Source: Vallitalea longa
Lineage (GTDB): Bacteria > Bacillota > Clostridia > Lachnospirales > Vallitaleaceae
Direction: 5' to 3'
NCBI RefSeq assembly: GCF_027923465.1
Contig: NZ_BRLB01000001.1
Location: 496,001 to 560,000, forward strand
DNA length: 64,000 nt
Numbering within the stretch: the stretch's first letter is position 1; each line of letters opens with the position of its first letter. The notes under the pieces were generated by a model. That model saw nothing but the letters and a program-made list of their open reading frames with translations, searched no databases and had not been told where the DNA came from. Position numbers and translations under genes: made by a program. Positions 1 to 10,052 of this stretch are shown here, in pieces.

Positions 1-791
1 AGAGCATGCCCTCCAACTTCATATTTGACATATTTTCTAGTAGCTGCATAGATAAGAAATAGACTTGCCAGAACCTCAGCATTCTGCATTGTCAACATAC
101 CTGCTATTGTAACTGGACCTGTAGCACCAGCCATAACCATTGGTGCCATAGATAATCCTTGTCCATGTTTAATGAATTCTAGAGCAATTTCCAGCACTTC
201 ATCCCGAAATTGTAAGGGACTAACTGTTTCAAATAGATAATTTATCTTCAGCCCCATTACATTAGCCATCTGAGCTATATATTTAGCAGATATTGGTGAT
301 AATATGTAAGTTCCTCCTGGTTTGGTGGAATATTTGTAAATTGCTTGAAACGAAACTATATCACTAATGTTATATTCAACATCATGAGGAATAACTATTG
401 CATTACATTCTTTGATATTTTCAAGATGTTCGACTAATGTAATTCCTCTATAGATATCTTCCATTAAACCAGTTCTTCTTGTACTTGATTTATAGTCAAC
501 TAATTGAACTTGTGTAGATATATGACCATATAATCTATTGGGTATTTGTACATTTGAATTTTTCTTGGTCTTTTCTCTATTTGTCTCTATTACATGTTCC
601 ATTATTCTATTAGGTATCTTAACTATTTGTTTTTCTCTATCTATACAAGCTCCTGCTTCTTCAGCAATATCAAGCCATTTACTGTGTGGTACTTTTAGAC
701 CTACGTTTTCTAATATATCAAGGGTACTTTCATGGATTAATTTAATCTCTCTATCACTTAGTACATTAACTCTTGAATCCACTTTATTCAT
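1..791 (-). CDS. MttB-like (trimethylamine methyltransferase family) protein, N-terminal part
   Basis: The visible 263 residues (the C-terminal part lies beyond the left edge) begin MNKVDSRVNVLSDREIKLIH and continue with ILENVGLKVP, the usual opening of the MttB/MtgB superfamily; GPVTIAGMLTMQNAEVLA and a GG near the cut edge fit the TIM-barrel core. Family members move a methyl group from a quaternary or tertiary amine to a corrinoid protein. No in-frame amber codon occurs in the visible part, but the pyrrolysine position of true MttB (about residue 334) is not visible, so the Pyl or non-Pyl question stays open. The ATG at 791 follows GGAGG. It is the last visible gene of the operon ABC importer-GH4-PfkB, 71 bases after the kinase stop, which suggests that the imported sugar compound carries the methyl donor. 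The substrate cannot be told. Confidence 0.8.
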   Translation of the reverse strand, partial: MNKVDSRVNVLSDREIKLIHESTLDILENVGLKVPHSKWLDIAEEAGACIDREKQIVKIPNRIMEHVIETNREKTKKNSNVQIPNRLYGHISTQVQLVDYKSSTRRTGLMEDIYRGITLVEHLENIKECNAIVIPHDVEYNISDIVSFQAIYKYSTKPGGTYILSPISAKYIAQMANVMGLKINYLFETVSPLQFRDEVLEIALEFIKHGQGLSMAPMVMAGATGPVTIAGMLTMQNAEVLASLFLIYAATRKYVKYEVGGHA

Positions 792-862
792 TTTGCAATA
801 CCTCCAAAAACTTGACATGTCTATTTTTAGTTAACTCAAATTTCCTGCTTTCAATTTAATGG

Positions 863-1771
863 TTATCTATATTCATCCATAATCTTACTGGCTATGTCAT
901 AAGTAATGTTAGCTCCATAACATCCAACAGCTGTAGTGGAATAACCTCCTAATGCATTCCCCCATTTCATACATTCTAATATATCATAACCGTTATACAA
1001 CCCATACATAACTCCAGCTAAAAAATTATCTCCTGCTCCAGTTGTATCGACAGCATCAAATTTCATAGGCATCTTTATATGAATTATATTATTATCTATC
1101 ATTGTCAAACAACCATCTCCCCCGACTTTCACAATAGGATGTTTAACATACTTAGATAATATCTTTAATGATTCTTGTACATTATTCGTATGAGTCATTT
1201 TCATAGCTTCCTTATCATTAGGTGTAAAAACATCTGTATATTCAAGTATATGTGACAAATTTTTAACATCTAGATCATCATGCCATCCTAAATCATACAC
1301 TATAGAAGCCCCTTCACTTTTCAATTTTTTAAATATCTTGTCATAACCCTCAAATACAAAACAAAGTTTAGCCTCTTTATAGAAATCGTATACTTCTTCA
1401 TTCGATAAATAGTTCTCGTGAAGTCTTGGATTATAACATGTGAAACATCTATCTTCTGGAAATGTTGAGACACTCGTCACGACTACCGGATTATCATCTT
1501 CTCTATACAGATTCTTATAGTTCATACTTAACTTATCTAGTAATTGTTTAGAGATATTACTTGTAATATCCATTTCATTATTAGATAAAAAAGTTCCGAA
1601 TCTTGACTTGACTCCAAATCTATTTAATATGATAGCAGGAACCATAGGTCCTCCCCCTAATTGGATTTCAAAATCATCTGCAAAGACTTCTTCACCATAA
1701 TCAGGTATTCTTGGAGAACCAGAAAAAATCATATCCAGATTGAACTGAGATACAAAAGCCGCAAAGGACAT
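863..1771 (-). CDS. PfkB-family carbohydrate kinase
   Basis: This 302-residue protein has both PfkB signatures: a GGGP stretch at residues 39-42 that would line the sugar site, and DTTGAGDNF near the C-terminus with the catalytic-base Asp at about 248. PfkB kinases use ATP to phosphorylate sugars such as fructose, ribose, KDG or tagatose-6-phosphate; the exact sugar cannot be read from the sequence. The ATG follows GGGGG and lies only three bases after the GH4 stop codon, so the two are almost certainly co-translated. The simplest reading is that it phosphorylates the sugar that the GH4 enzyme releases. It is cytoplasmic, with no signal peptide or membrane segment. Confidence 0.88.
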   Translation of the reverse strand: MSFAAFVSQFNLDMIFSGSPRIPDYGEEVFADDFEIQLGGGPMVPAIILNRFGVKSRFGTFLSNNEMDITSNISKQLLDKLSMNYKNLYREDDNPVVVTSVSTFPEDRCFTCYNPRLHENYLSNEEVYDFYKEAKLCFVFEGYDKIFKKLKSEGASIVYDLGWHDDLDVKNLSHILEYTDVFTPNDKEAMKMTHTNNVQESLKILSKYVKHPIVKVGGDGCLTMIDNNIIHIKMPMKFDAVDTTGAGDNFLAGVMYGLYNGYDILECMKWGNALGGYSTTAVGCYGANITYDIASKIMDEYR

Positions 1772-1774
1772 ATT

Positions 1775-3157
1775 TCATTCCCCCCAGTCTCCAACATACT
1801 CTTTATATTCATTTAGGTATTCATTGACTAATTGTTTAGCAAGAGAATAGGAATTAACTAATGGATGTACCATCAGTCCCTCTATCGCTTTATCTATACT
1901 TTTATCTCTTATCGCCTCTACTGTTGTTCTTTCAAACAGTTTTACCTGCCTGATAAGATTCATTTGTAAAGGTTCCACTTTACCTATCTTAACAGGTACT
2001 GCCCCATCTTTATTGATTTTACATGTTATCTCTACTACATCTGTATCTTCCAATCCTTCAATTGAACCGTTGTTAGGTACTGACAAAACCATCTCTATTT
2101 CTTTATCTGTCTGCATCGCTTCTATAAAATTAAGTGCTACTCCTGCATATCCTCCTTCATCTTCCTGTTCTATGAATTCATTTACATCAGGTACTTCTAC
2201 TTGTTTTGTACGTGTACTACCAGATTCAATGGACATATAACTGTTTTCTCTTTCATAATAATGCTCCAAATATATTTTAAAAGCTTTAGCAAATTCTTTT
2301 TCTATGTCCAGATTAGATAATCGCTTATTCATTCTGCTATTTATTTCTAATATTGTTTCCCCTCTTGTTTTACCTGATCTATTAATTAATCCGACTGCCT
2401 TCTCTCTATAATAATAGAAATATAAATAACCGTTAAGAAGCATCTTATGCATCTTTACAAGCTTTTCATCAAATAGATGCTCTTCTGTTTTTATGTATAA
2501 CTCTTTACCATTTATTATGTCTTTCGTTATATCCTTCCCATTGACGGTTATTTTTCTAAACCATGATAAGTGATTTAATCCAAAACATTCTACTGAAAAA
2601 TTATCAGACCTAGACTCTGTTAATATCTGTAATTCTTTGATAAATTCACTTGGTCCATCACATATTCCATATACATTGTCATATCCAGCTGACCTAAGAG
2701 CTTGAGTCACAAGACCTGAAGGATTGGTGAAATTGAATATATAAGCATTTTTCTTAGAATATTTCTTAATCAACTCACAATAATTCATAAGTGCAGGAAT
2801 AGAACGAAGTGACATTGCAAATCCTCCTGCTCCCGTTGTCTCTTGACCTAGTATATTGTATTTCAGAGCAATCCTTTCATCACTTACTCTTCCTTCATCT
2901 TGTCCAACACGTAATGTAGTAATAATAAAATCTGCATCTTCTACCGCTTCTATAGGATCTGATGTTAATATGAATTCTATCGATTCATCTATACAATTAG
3001 CAATATGCTTGGACATACCACCGTATATTCTCAACTTTTCCATATCATTATCCATAAACACGATCTTATTAATTCCTATTTTTTTGGCTCTGGTAACAAT
3101 TGATTTTGATAAAAATGGAGAGCGTACTCCTCCTCCACCTAAAACAACTAATTTCAT
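1775..3157 (-). CDS. Glycoside hydrolase family 4 (NAD- and metal-dependent glycosidase)
   Basis: The 460-residue length is typical for GH4. The N-terminal Rossmann motif has GGGG at residues 7-10 for NAD binding, NFTNPSG is at 142-148, and the metal ligands are probably Cys166 (in CDGP) and His196 (in GLNHLSWF). GH4 enzymes act by oxidation, elimination and reduction around C3 of the sugar. Characterised GH4 groups are marked by CN(V/I)P in 6-phospho-beta-glucosidases and CDMP in 6-phospho-alpha-glucosidases; CDGP is closer to the latter but not identical. The operon has an ABC importer and no PTS genes, so the substrate probably arrives unphosphorylated, unlike many family members. It sits between the permease gene and the PfkB kinase. 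The family is certain; alpha or beta preference and the aglycone are not. Confidence 0.9.
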   Translation of the reverse strand: MKLVVLGGGGVRSPFLSKSIVTRAKKIGINKIVFMDNDMEKLRIYGGMSKHIANCIDESIEFILTSDPIEAVEDADFIITTLRVGQDEGRVSDERIALKYNILGQETTGAGGFAMSLRSIPALMNYCELIKKYSKKNAYIFNFTNPSGLVTQALRSAGYDNVYGICDGPSEFIKELQILTESRSDNFSVECFGLNHLSWFRKITVNGKDITKDIINGKELYIKTEEHLFDEKLVKMHKMLLNGYLYFYYYREKAVGLINRSGKTRGETILEINSRMNKRLSNLDIEKEFAKAFKIYLEHYYERENSYMSIESGSTRTKQVEVPDVNEFIEQEDEGGYAGVALNFIEAMQTDKEIEMVLSVPNNGSIEGLEDTDVVEITCKINKDGAVPVKIGKVEPLQMNLIRQVKLFERTTVEAIRDKSIDKAIEGLMVHPLVNSYSLAKQLVNEYLNEYKEYVGDWGE

Positions 3158-3180
3158 TATCCTTCACTCCTTTTGTCTTA

Positions 3181-4005
3181 TTAACCTTTCACGGAACCTG
3201 CTGCTAAACTATCCACAACTTGTTCCTGCAATATTACAAATGATAAAATACTTGGTATATTAATTATTACTATAGCTGCAAATAATGCTCTATAATCAAA
3301 TGAGAATTGAGATAAAAAGTAATTAATAGCAAGTGGTACAGTTCTTACTTTACTTGAATTAGTTAAAACAAGAGCATACAAGAATTCATTCCAACATAAT
3401 AGAAATTGTAGCACTGCCGCTGTTGCAAATCCTGGTTTTGCTATTGGTATGATGATCTTTATATAAGTCTTAAAGAAATTTCCCCCATCAATATAAGATG
3501 CTTCTTCAATTTCTTTTGGAATACTTAGAAAGTAACTTCTAAGTATATATAGAGTAGTCGGCAAACCTAACGCCATATACACTAGAATGAGTCCTATTCT
3601 CTTATCGTATAATCCTATATTTTTTACTATCATGAATGTTGGTAATATGAGAGCAGTAAATGGTATGAGTAACGATAACGAGAAAATCAAAAGAATAGGC
3701 TTATTCAACTTAAAGTCAAATCTCGCTAGCACATACGCTGCCATCCCTACAATGAATGTATTCAAAACTGTTCCTGAAACAGCTATTATAATACTGTTCC
3801 AATAATAACTTAAAAGGGGAGATGTCTTAAAAGCATCTATATATCCTTGAAAATTAATATGTTTTGGTAAAGATAATGCTGATTCTAGTATTTCACCATT
3901 GGTTTTGAAAGATGATATCAATACCCAAATGAAAGGTATGATTGCCAGTAAAGTAATAATTAGCAGAAATAATAATTTTAATATTTTGATCGTTCTTACT
4001 TTCAT
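3181..4005 (-). CDS. Sugar ABC transporter permease, MalG type
   Basis: This 274-residue polytopic membrane protein carries the ABC permease EAA loop (EASYIDGG, then a conserved Gly and IIPIAKPG) which docks on the ATPase, and it ends in AAGSVKG as MalG-type CUT1 permeases do. It is the second permease of the importer made by this operon, directly after the MalF-type gene, with the stop 23 bases before the GH4 start. No ATPase gene is present; CUT1 systems of Firmicutes often share a distant MsmX-type ATPase, which is the likely case here. The solute is inferred to be an oligosaccharide or glycoside, matching the adjacent GH4 enzyme. Confidence 0.9.
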   Translation of the reverse strand: MKVRTIKILKLLFLLIITLLAIIPFIWVLISSFKTNGEILESALSLPKHINFQGYIDAFKTSPLLSYYWNSIIIAVSGTVLNTFIVGMAAYVLARFDFKLNKPILLIFSLSLLIPFTALILPTFMIVKNIGLYDKRIGLILVYMALGLPTTLYILRSYFLSIPKEIEEASYIDGGNFFKTYIKIIIPIAKPGFATAAVLQFLLCWNEFLYALVLTNSSKVRTVPLAINYFLSQFSFDYRALFAAIVIINIPSILSFVILQEQVVDSLAAGSVKG

Positions 4006-4017
4006 TGTCTCCCCTCC

Positions 4018-4911
4018 TTATGTATCTGATTTACCTAGTCCAAATAATTTATTGATGATTAATATGCAGATTATTCCACATATGATAAGAACTGTTCCCA
4101 TCATATTAGCATAGCCATAATCATTTTCTATAAATGCTGTTTTGTATAGATATAGTGGCAAACTAAGTGTTCTGTCACCAGGTCCTCCTTTTGTAGTTAA
4201 ATATACAAGTTCAAACTCTTTCAACATGCTAGTTGCGGCAATAATAACACATGTACCTATTACATTTCTTAGCAGAGGCAAAGTTATATATATCTTCTGT
4301 TGAAATTTAGTTGCTCCTTCTATATCCGCTGATTCATATATGGTTTTTGGTATTGACATTATTTCCGCTAGAATCAAAATTGTGATTAAACCTGCGAATA
4401 ACAGCCATGTTATGGTTACCGTTGGAAAAGCAGTTCTTCCATCAAAATACCAATTGTGATTGAAATTTTCAAAACCCAATTTACGTATAACAGAATTGAC
4501 TAGACCAATCTGTGGGTTAAAAATATTCACAAGAATAATTGCAAAAGCCGAACCCGAAATCATATTTGGTACCATATATGAAGTCCTGATGAATTTCCAA
4601 CCTTTCGGACGATCGGCTAATAATAGTGCAACTATAGTTCCTAAGGCTACATGCACCGTTCCTTGAAGTACTACCCAAAACATAGTATGAGTCAATCCGC
4701 TTCTAAAAGATGCATCCTTAAATGCATTAACATAATTTTTTATTCCTACAAAAGACATAGCACCTTTAAAACCTCTCCATTGAAAAAAAGAAGTATACAC
4801 AACGTTTACTACTGGTACGGCAAATATCAATACAAATATTATTATTGTAGGCAATAAGAACAATGTAATCCAGATATTTCTTTTTTTATACAATTTCTTC
4901 GCTCCTATCAT
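4018..4911 (-). CDS. Sugar ABC transporter permease, MalF type
   Basis: The 297-residue protein has about six membrane segments, the first starting near residue 15 after a short basic N-terminus, and the EAA loop ESADIEGATKFQQ. It pairs with the following MalG-type gene to form the membrane channel of a CUT1 sugar importer. The ATG used has a GGAAG ribosome binding site; a TTG seven codons downstream follows a stronger AGGAG, so the true start may be slightly later. It lies between the binding-protein gene and the second permease on the minus strand. Confidence 0.9.
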   Translation of the reverse strand: MIGAKKLYKKRNIWITLFLLPTIIIFVLIFAVPVVNVVYTSFFQWRGFKGAMSFVGIKNYVNAFKDASFRSGLTHTMFWVVLQGTVHVALGTIVALLLADRPKGWKFIRTSYMVPNMISGSAFAIILVNIFNPQIGLVNSVIRKLGFENFNHNWYFDGRTAFPTVTITWLLFAGLITILILAEIMSIPKTIYESADIEGATKFQQKIYITLPLLRNVIGTCVIIAATSMLKEFELVYLTTKGGPGDRTLSLPLYLYKTAFIENDYGYANMMGTVLIICGIICILIINKLFGLGKSDT

Positions 4912-4963
4912 ATTAAGCTTCCAAATGAGAGGTTATGTATGTAATCAAATGTTAGCTTTTTGA

Positions 4964-6289
4964 TTATTCATTTTTATTTGCTGATTCATTAAGACGATCA
5001 ATAAACTCTTGTGGAGTAATGTCTCCCATTCCCAATCCAGGATAATCAGTACTTAATCTATCTACTACATTAGGGTACCAAGCTGACTGAATGTTAGGAT
5101 ATATATATTTGGCATCGTGACTTAGATCTATAAGCTTTGCAAGTAATGGTTTGTTTTCCTTAGTATCTTCATCTAACTCAAGCTGTGGTGATGGTGGTAT
5201 TCTTCCTATCATATTTAATGCCCTTAGCTGCGCTTCCTCATTAGTCAGGAATTTTAGTAATTTTACAGTTGCATCTGCATGTTCTTTATCTTTTGAAGCA
5301 ACAAAATAGCCGAACATCGGTGCATCATACATACCCGCATCTGGATAAATTGCAACCCCTATTTTTTCAGCAAATCCTTCTGGTGCTTTCTCTGGATTAG
5401 AAAAATCAGGTATCATCCAAGGTCCATTTGCCATCATTGCAGTCTTACCTGATAAGAAGTTGTTTGCTGCATTTTCGTATTTGCCACCTATTGCATCGAC
5501 AGTTGTATACTCTTTAAACATTTTTTGTAATTTGGTTATACCTTCAAGGAATTCTTCGGTATCATAATCTTTGACATTATAAGTATTCATGAATTCATTA
5601 CCAACTTCACCATTAGTACCTACTATTGAACCAAGCCATAATCCTGAAACCCAACCTGAGTCAGCCGTATCCATAGATAATGGCGTTATACCCGCTGCTT
5701 TTAATGTTTCACATTGATTGAAAAACTCGTCCCAAGTATTAGCTGGCCCTTCTAATCCTGCTTTAGCAAATAACTCTTTATTATAGAAATAACCTACAGG
5801 CTGCTTTTCTTCAGGAATACCATAATATTTACCATTCCTTGAATTGAATTGTAAATCAGCTTCACTGAAACACGCCTTCCATTTAGGATCTTCCTCAAAA
5901 TAAGGTGTTAAATCTACAAGCTCAACATTATCCGCTGCTAAGTCTAGTAAATTATATCCACCTGCATATACTAAATCAGGTAGATCATCAGCTGATAATA
6001 ATATTTTCATTTTATCAACATATGCCTGATCTCCGGGTATTTCTTCTACTATAACTTTAATTTCATCCCCATACTTTTCGTTAAATAATCTAATATTTTC
6101 TTTTAATACTGGAGCACCTGAATTAACACCAACTTGAAAAGCGGGAAAAGTTATTGTTATGGGCTCTTTTTTAGAATCTTTGTCATTATTATTATTTGCT
6201 ACCTCTTTACTACTACATCCCGCGGCACTTACTATTAAAAATACCAATAACAAACATGCCATAATTTTTTTGATAATAATTCTTTTCAT
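4964..6289 (-). CDS. Extracellular sugar-binding lipoprotein of ABC importer
   Basis: This 441-residue lipoprotein has a basic start, a hydrophobic segment and the lipobox SAAGC with Cys25 as the lipid anchor, followed by an Asn/Asp/Lys-rich linker. The rest is a type 1 (MalE-like) solute-binding protein, with motifs such as YYGIPEEKQPVGYFYNKE and GPWMIPDF that are common in CUT1 binding proteins. It is the first gene of the importer-GH4-PfkB-MttB operon and has a GGAGGG ribosome binding site. The divergent histidine kinase gene 391 bases away is the likely regulator. The ligand is unknown. Confidence 0.9.
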   Translation of the reverse strand: MKRIIIKKIMACLLLVFLIVSAAGCSSKEVANNNNDKDSKKEPITITFPAFQVGVNSGAPVLKENIRLFNEKYGDEIKVIVEEIPGDQAYVDKMKILLSADDLPDLVYAGGYNLLDLAADNVELVDLTPYFEEDPKWKACFSEADLQFNSRNGKYYGIPEEKQPVGYFYNKELFAKAGLEGPANTWDEFFNQCETLKAAGITPLSMDTADSGWVSGLWLGSIVGTNGEVGNEFMNTYNVKDYDTEEFLEGITKLQKMFKEYTTVDAIGGKYENAANNFLSGKTAMMANGPWMIPDFSNPEKAPEGFAEKIGVAIYPDAGMYDAPMFGYFVASKDKEHADATVKLLKFLTNEEAQLRALNMIGRIPPSPQLELDEDTKENKPLLAKLIDLSHDAKYIYPNIQSAWYPNVVDRLSTDYPGLGMGDITPQEFIDRLNESANKNE

Positions 6290-6680
6290 AGTAATCCCTC
6301 CATGATTTTATTACCTTATCGGTATGTATAATTCTATGACATGTCACCATCATTATCAATTTAGTATTTTGACTACTTTCACCCCAATTTATTAACATGT
6401 TTTGATACTGAACCCATATCTTGAATTGATGTTTTTCATATAACTCTGATTTATATGATTTTATTGACTTATATGTTAAAATTTTTACTTATTCTTATAC
6501 AAAACCAAACATATTTTACTATATATCTATTTTTTCATTATACATAAAATCCAAAAAACATTGATTTCAACTAATATTATTAGTATAATATTAATAAATA
6601 ATTATCAAAAAAACTTATTGATTAATATTTTAATATCACTTATTACAATATAAATGATATATGACTTAAGGAGTATTCTT
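6290..6680. other. Divergent intergenic region between binding-protein gene and sensor kinase gene
   Basis: This 391-base, very AT-rich gap must hold both promoters of the divergent transcripts. No operator, riboswitch or inverted repeat stood out by eye, and no small ORF with a good ribosome binding site was seen. The target site of the AraC-type response regulator encoded next door is expected here but could not be identified. Confidence 0.4.
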
Positions 6681-8441
6681 ATGTATAAAAAGCAATCTCT
6701 CAAAAGGGTTATTACAGTGATGGTATTATTTTTTACTTGTTTACCTTTTCTTTTTTTTGGAACATATTATAATTTAACTTTTTCCAATACTTTAAATAAA
6801 AACGCTGAGAATTTCCTAACAACTTCAATGGAAATAATGAAAAGGGATATTGAAAGGAATTTCCAATTCACCAACGATACTTCAATGAACTTCTTAGCTG
6901 ATAAAATATTGAGAGAATATCTAAAAGAATATGCAAGAAGTAATAATCCTTATACAAGAAATCAATTGAGATATGAAATAGAACGAAGATTGCAATCTTC
7001 CCTTAATTTCAATTCTCTATGGAGAGAAAAATTGATTAACGGAATATTTATTTTTGTTGATAGAGAAAATTACTTTAGCATTCTTAGGGATATACCAACA
7101 GATGATATTGTTGAAACAAATAAAGAACTATTTGGAGAAAGTGAGAATTTTGATAAACAGTTCACATTTTCACCACCTAGAAATGATTTGAATACTATTT
7201 ATTTTATTAGAGCTATTAATGATTTGGAACAATTTAAACCTATTGGAAAGATAATACTTAGTATTGATTGCCGTAAACTGAATGAAATTGATGAGACTTT
7301 TATTCAATACAATAATATCAAGACTTTTACTTTCTCTGATGACAGTACAGTATATTTCCATTCTGATTCTCTAGATATAGGGAAAACTATTGATGAGAAA
7401 ATATATGCTAATAGAAATGAAAATAATATATTTGAGTTGAAAATCAATGATGAAGTCCATTATATGCGAATAGCAAAAATAAATGATTATAATCTATATA
7501 CAGCAATAGGTATACCTAAAAAAGAAGTCATGAGAGACCTTATGAAAACTCAACGCAATTATTACATAACCATATCGATTATATTATTGTTGTCTCTAAT
7601 CCTTGGAACTATAATATCCTCTAATATCATTAAACCAGTTTCTATGATTACTAAAGCTTCTCGAAGAATAAGCGATGGTAATTATAAAAACAAATTACCT
7701 GAATTCAATTACAGAGAACTTAACCAATTGAGTACAGTATTCAATCAAATGATTGAAAAACTGGATTTTTCCATAAACCAAGTTTACAAAAAGCAGTTAT
7801 TATTGCAAGAGGCAGAGTTAAAAATGTTACAATCCCAGATTAATCCTCACTTCTTGTTTAATGTATTAGATACCATATCATGGGAAGCAGTGATGAATGG
7901 TCAAAATAAGATTCAAGAAATGTTGAATAGTTTAGCCCAATTGATAAGAAGTAATATTGATTTTAGCAATAGAGAAATCATTACTATCAGTGAAGAATTA
8001 AACTACATCAATTATTATGTTCATCTACAACAAACAAGATTTGAAGATAAACTTAGCATAACAATTAATATAAAAGATAATGAAATAGAAAAACTATATA
8101 TTCCGAAACTTTCCATTCAACCTTTCATAGATAATGCAATCGTACATGGTATTGAACCAAAAGATTCAATGGGTCATATACAAGTTGCTCTATATGAAAA
8201 AGCCAATAATATGATCTGCGAAATAACTGATGACGGTGTTGGTTTTGATACATCAGTTAACAATAAATCAAAGAATAAAACCAAACATAACCATATAGGG
8301 ATAATTAATGTAAAGAAAAGAATCAATCTATTATATGGTGAACCCTATGGTATTGATATAATAAGTGAGCCTGACAAAGGTACGAAAGTTGTAATTACAC
8401 TACCAATAGTTAAGGATGGTGACGAGATTTGTTTAAGATAA
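6681..8441 (+). CDS. YesM-type sensor histidine kinase
   Basis: The 586-residue membrane kinase has one transmembrane segment near residues 10-30, a large extracellular sensor region, a second membrane segment at about 293-315, a HAMP domain, the His_kinase domain with QINPHFLFN (phospho-acceptor His390) and a C-terminal ATPase domain with DNAIVHGIEP and GVGF. This is the architecture of YesM/LytS-like kinases that sense extracellular carbohydrates or binding proteins. The ATG at 6681 is chosen because AAGGAG precedes it; an in-frame ATG nine codons upstream lacks a ribosome binding site. The gene overlaps the response regulator gene by 13 bases and is divergent from the ABC-GH4-PfkB-MttB operon, its likely target. 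Confidence 0.9.
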   Translation: MYKKQSLKRVITVMVLFFTCLPFLFFGTYYNLTFSNTLNKNAENFLTTSMEIMKRDIERNFQFTNDTSMNFLADKILREYLKEYARSNNPYTRNQLRYEIERRLQSSLNFNSLWREKLINGIFIFVDRENYFSILRDIPTDDIVETNKELFGESENFDKQFTFSPPRNDLNTIYFIRAINDLEQFKPIGKIILSIDCRKLNEIDETFIQYNNIKTFTFSDDSTVYFHSDSLDIGKTIDEKIYANRNENNIFELKINDEVHYMRIAKINDYNLYTAIGIPKKEVMRDLMKTQRNYYITISIILLLSLILGTIISSNIIKPVSMITKASRRISDGNYKNKLPEFNYRELNQLSTVFNQMIEKLDFSINQVYKKQLLLQEAELKMLQSQINPHFLFNVLDTISWEAVMNGQNKIQEMLNSLAQLIRSNIDFSNREIITISEELNYINYYVHLQQTRFEDKLSITINIKDNEIEKLYIPKLSIQPFIDNAIVHGIEPKDSMGHIQVALYEKANNMICEITDDGVGFDTSVNNKSKNKTKHNHIGIINVKKRINLLYGEPYGIDIISEPDKGTKVVITLPIVKDGDEICLR

Positions 8442-10012
8442 TGATAGTTGATGACGAATCAAAAATCAGAAAAGGGTTATCAAAATTTATTAATTGGGAA
8501 TCTCTTGATTGTGAAGTAATATATGTTGCAAGCAATGGAGAAGAAGCCATTAATAATCTAAAAATCAATAAACCTGATATGATCCTTTCAGATATTAAAA
8601 TGCCTAAAATCAATGGTATCGAACTTGCTAAATATATCTATGAAAAAGAACCATCAATTGAAGTAATAATCCTTACAGGATATGCAGATTTTGAATATTC
8701 CAAGAAAGCCATACAGTACGATATAGTCGATTTCGTTCTTAAGCCAACAACTTTCGATAATATCTCGAGAGCTGTCAATAAAGCAAAAAATAAGATAACC
8801 CATAGAAAAGCAATGAATAATAAAATTGTTAATCTTCAATTGGAACTTGAAAAAAATAATGAGAAAATGATTGAGTTGATACTTCATAAAATAATAAACA
8901 ATATACCCGTTGACCAAAAATCAATTGAAAGATATATTTATCCATCACTTCTTAGTGATAGTATCAAATTCTGCTGTCTTCTTATTAATATAGATTACAA
9001 AAGTGCGAAACGAAATATAGAAAGATATTATCTTAAGAATATAAAACTCTACATTAATGAAATCTTTAATAATATTCCTCACTATATAGTTGTTGAAAAT
9101 CATAATGATATTTGTATCTTTTTACTTCATCATAGGAATAATGATGTACATAATCTTGAGAATACTGTTGTTTTTTGCTCCGAATTAATTGACACAGTCC
9201 ATACTATACTGGGATTCCAATTGAAAATAGGAATAAGCTTGTATCATAATAAACTAGAAGATATTCATCAATCCTATAGCGAAGCTCAAAAAGCATTAAA
9301 AAACACTTTTTATTTTGGACAAGAACCTATATATATTTATTGTTGTAATGAAGAGCAATCAAAGTTGATACATTCCATTAATAATATAGAAGACAATATA
9401 ATGGAGATATTGAATCTTATTAATAAAAAAGACATCGACGCTACTATAGACACCATTAAATCTACATATAATATATTAAAGAATGACTTTATAAATATTG
9501 AGTCCGCACGTTCTTATTCACTATTATTATATTCATATATGATTGAATATAATGATATGAAGAAACTCTCAAAAGATTCTATCGACGCTATCAACTTAAC
9601 TTTTTCTAAATTGACCAAAGCTAAAAATATTGATGAATTAATGGAATTGATACTAGAAGTTTATAAAAAATCATTGGACTCAACAAGCATTAATTACGAT
9701 AATTATTTAGTCAATATGGTTAATGAATATATTACTGAAAATTACAATAAAAATATAAGCTTGTCTACTATATCGAAATCAATATCTGTTAATAATAGCT
9801 ATCTCTGCAGGTTATACAAGCAAATAACGAATCAGAATATAACAACTTATATTACTAAATTCAGAATCAATAAAGCTATAGAATTATTAAAAACAACTGA
9901 TATGAAAATATATAAAATCGCTAATGCAGTAGGTATAGAAGATGCAACTTATTTTTCACAGCTTTTCAAAAAGTACACCAAGCATAATCCAACAGATTAT
10001 AGAAATATTTAA
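8429..10012 (+). CDS. YesN-type response regulator with AraC DNA-binding domain
   Basis: The 527-residue protein has an N-terminal receiver domain (acidic pair at residues 8-9, phospho-acceptor Asp55 in SDIKMP, Lys in VLKP) and a C-terminal AraC/XylS double helix-turn-helix from about residue 430 (LSTISKSISVNNSYLCRLYK, later IANAVGIEDATYFSQLFKK). The middle part is a poorly conserved linker usual in YesN proteins. The start is a TTG inside the end of the kinase gene, behind GGATGGTGACGAG; an ATG four codons later would lose the first beta strand. It should activate the divergent sugar operon when phosphorylated by the adjacent kinase. Confidence 0.9.
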   Translation: MFKIMIVDDESKIRKGLSKFINWESLDCEVIYVASNGEEAINNLKINKPDMILSDIKMPKINGIELAKYIYEKEPSIEVIILTGYADFEYSKKAIQYDIVDFVLKPTTFDNISRAVNKAKNKITHRKAMNNKIVNLQLELEKNNEKMIELILHKIINNIPVDQKSIERYIYPSLLSDSIKFCCLLINIDYKSAKRNIERYYLKNIKLYINEIFNNIPHYIVVENHNDICIFLLHHRNNDVHNLENTVVFCSELIDTVHTILGFQLKIGISLYHNKLEDIHQSYSEAQKALKNTFYFGQEPIYIYCCNEEQSKLIHSINNIEDNIMEILNLINKKDIDATIDTIKSTYNILKNDFINIESARSYSLLLYSYMIEYNDMKKLSKDSIDAINLTFSKLTKAKNIDELMELILEVYKKSLDSTSINYDNYLVNMVNEYITENYNKNISLSTISKSISVNNSYLCRLYKQITNQNITTYITKFRINKAIELLKTTDMKIYKIANAVGIEDATYFSQLFKKYTKHNPTDYRNI

Positions 10013-10052
10013 TAAAACATTCATTTTAGATTAAAGTTACTAAACATCATCA

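Noticed and set aside
1-791. Pyrrolysine (amber) codon in the MttB-like gene
   Set aside because: No in-frame TAG exists in the visible part, and the region around residue 334 where Pyl would be lies outside the window; no statement is possible.
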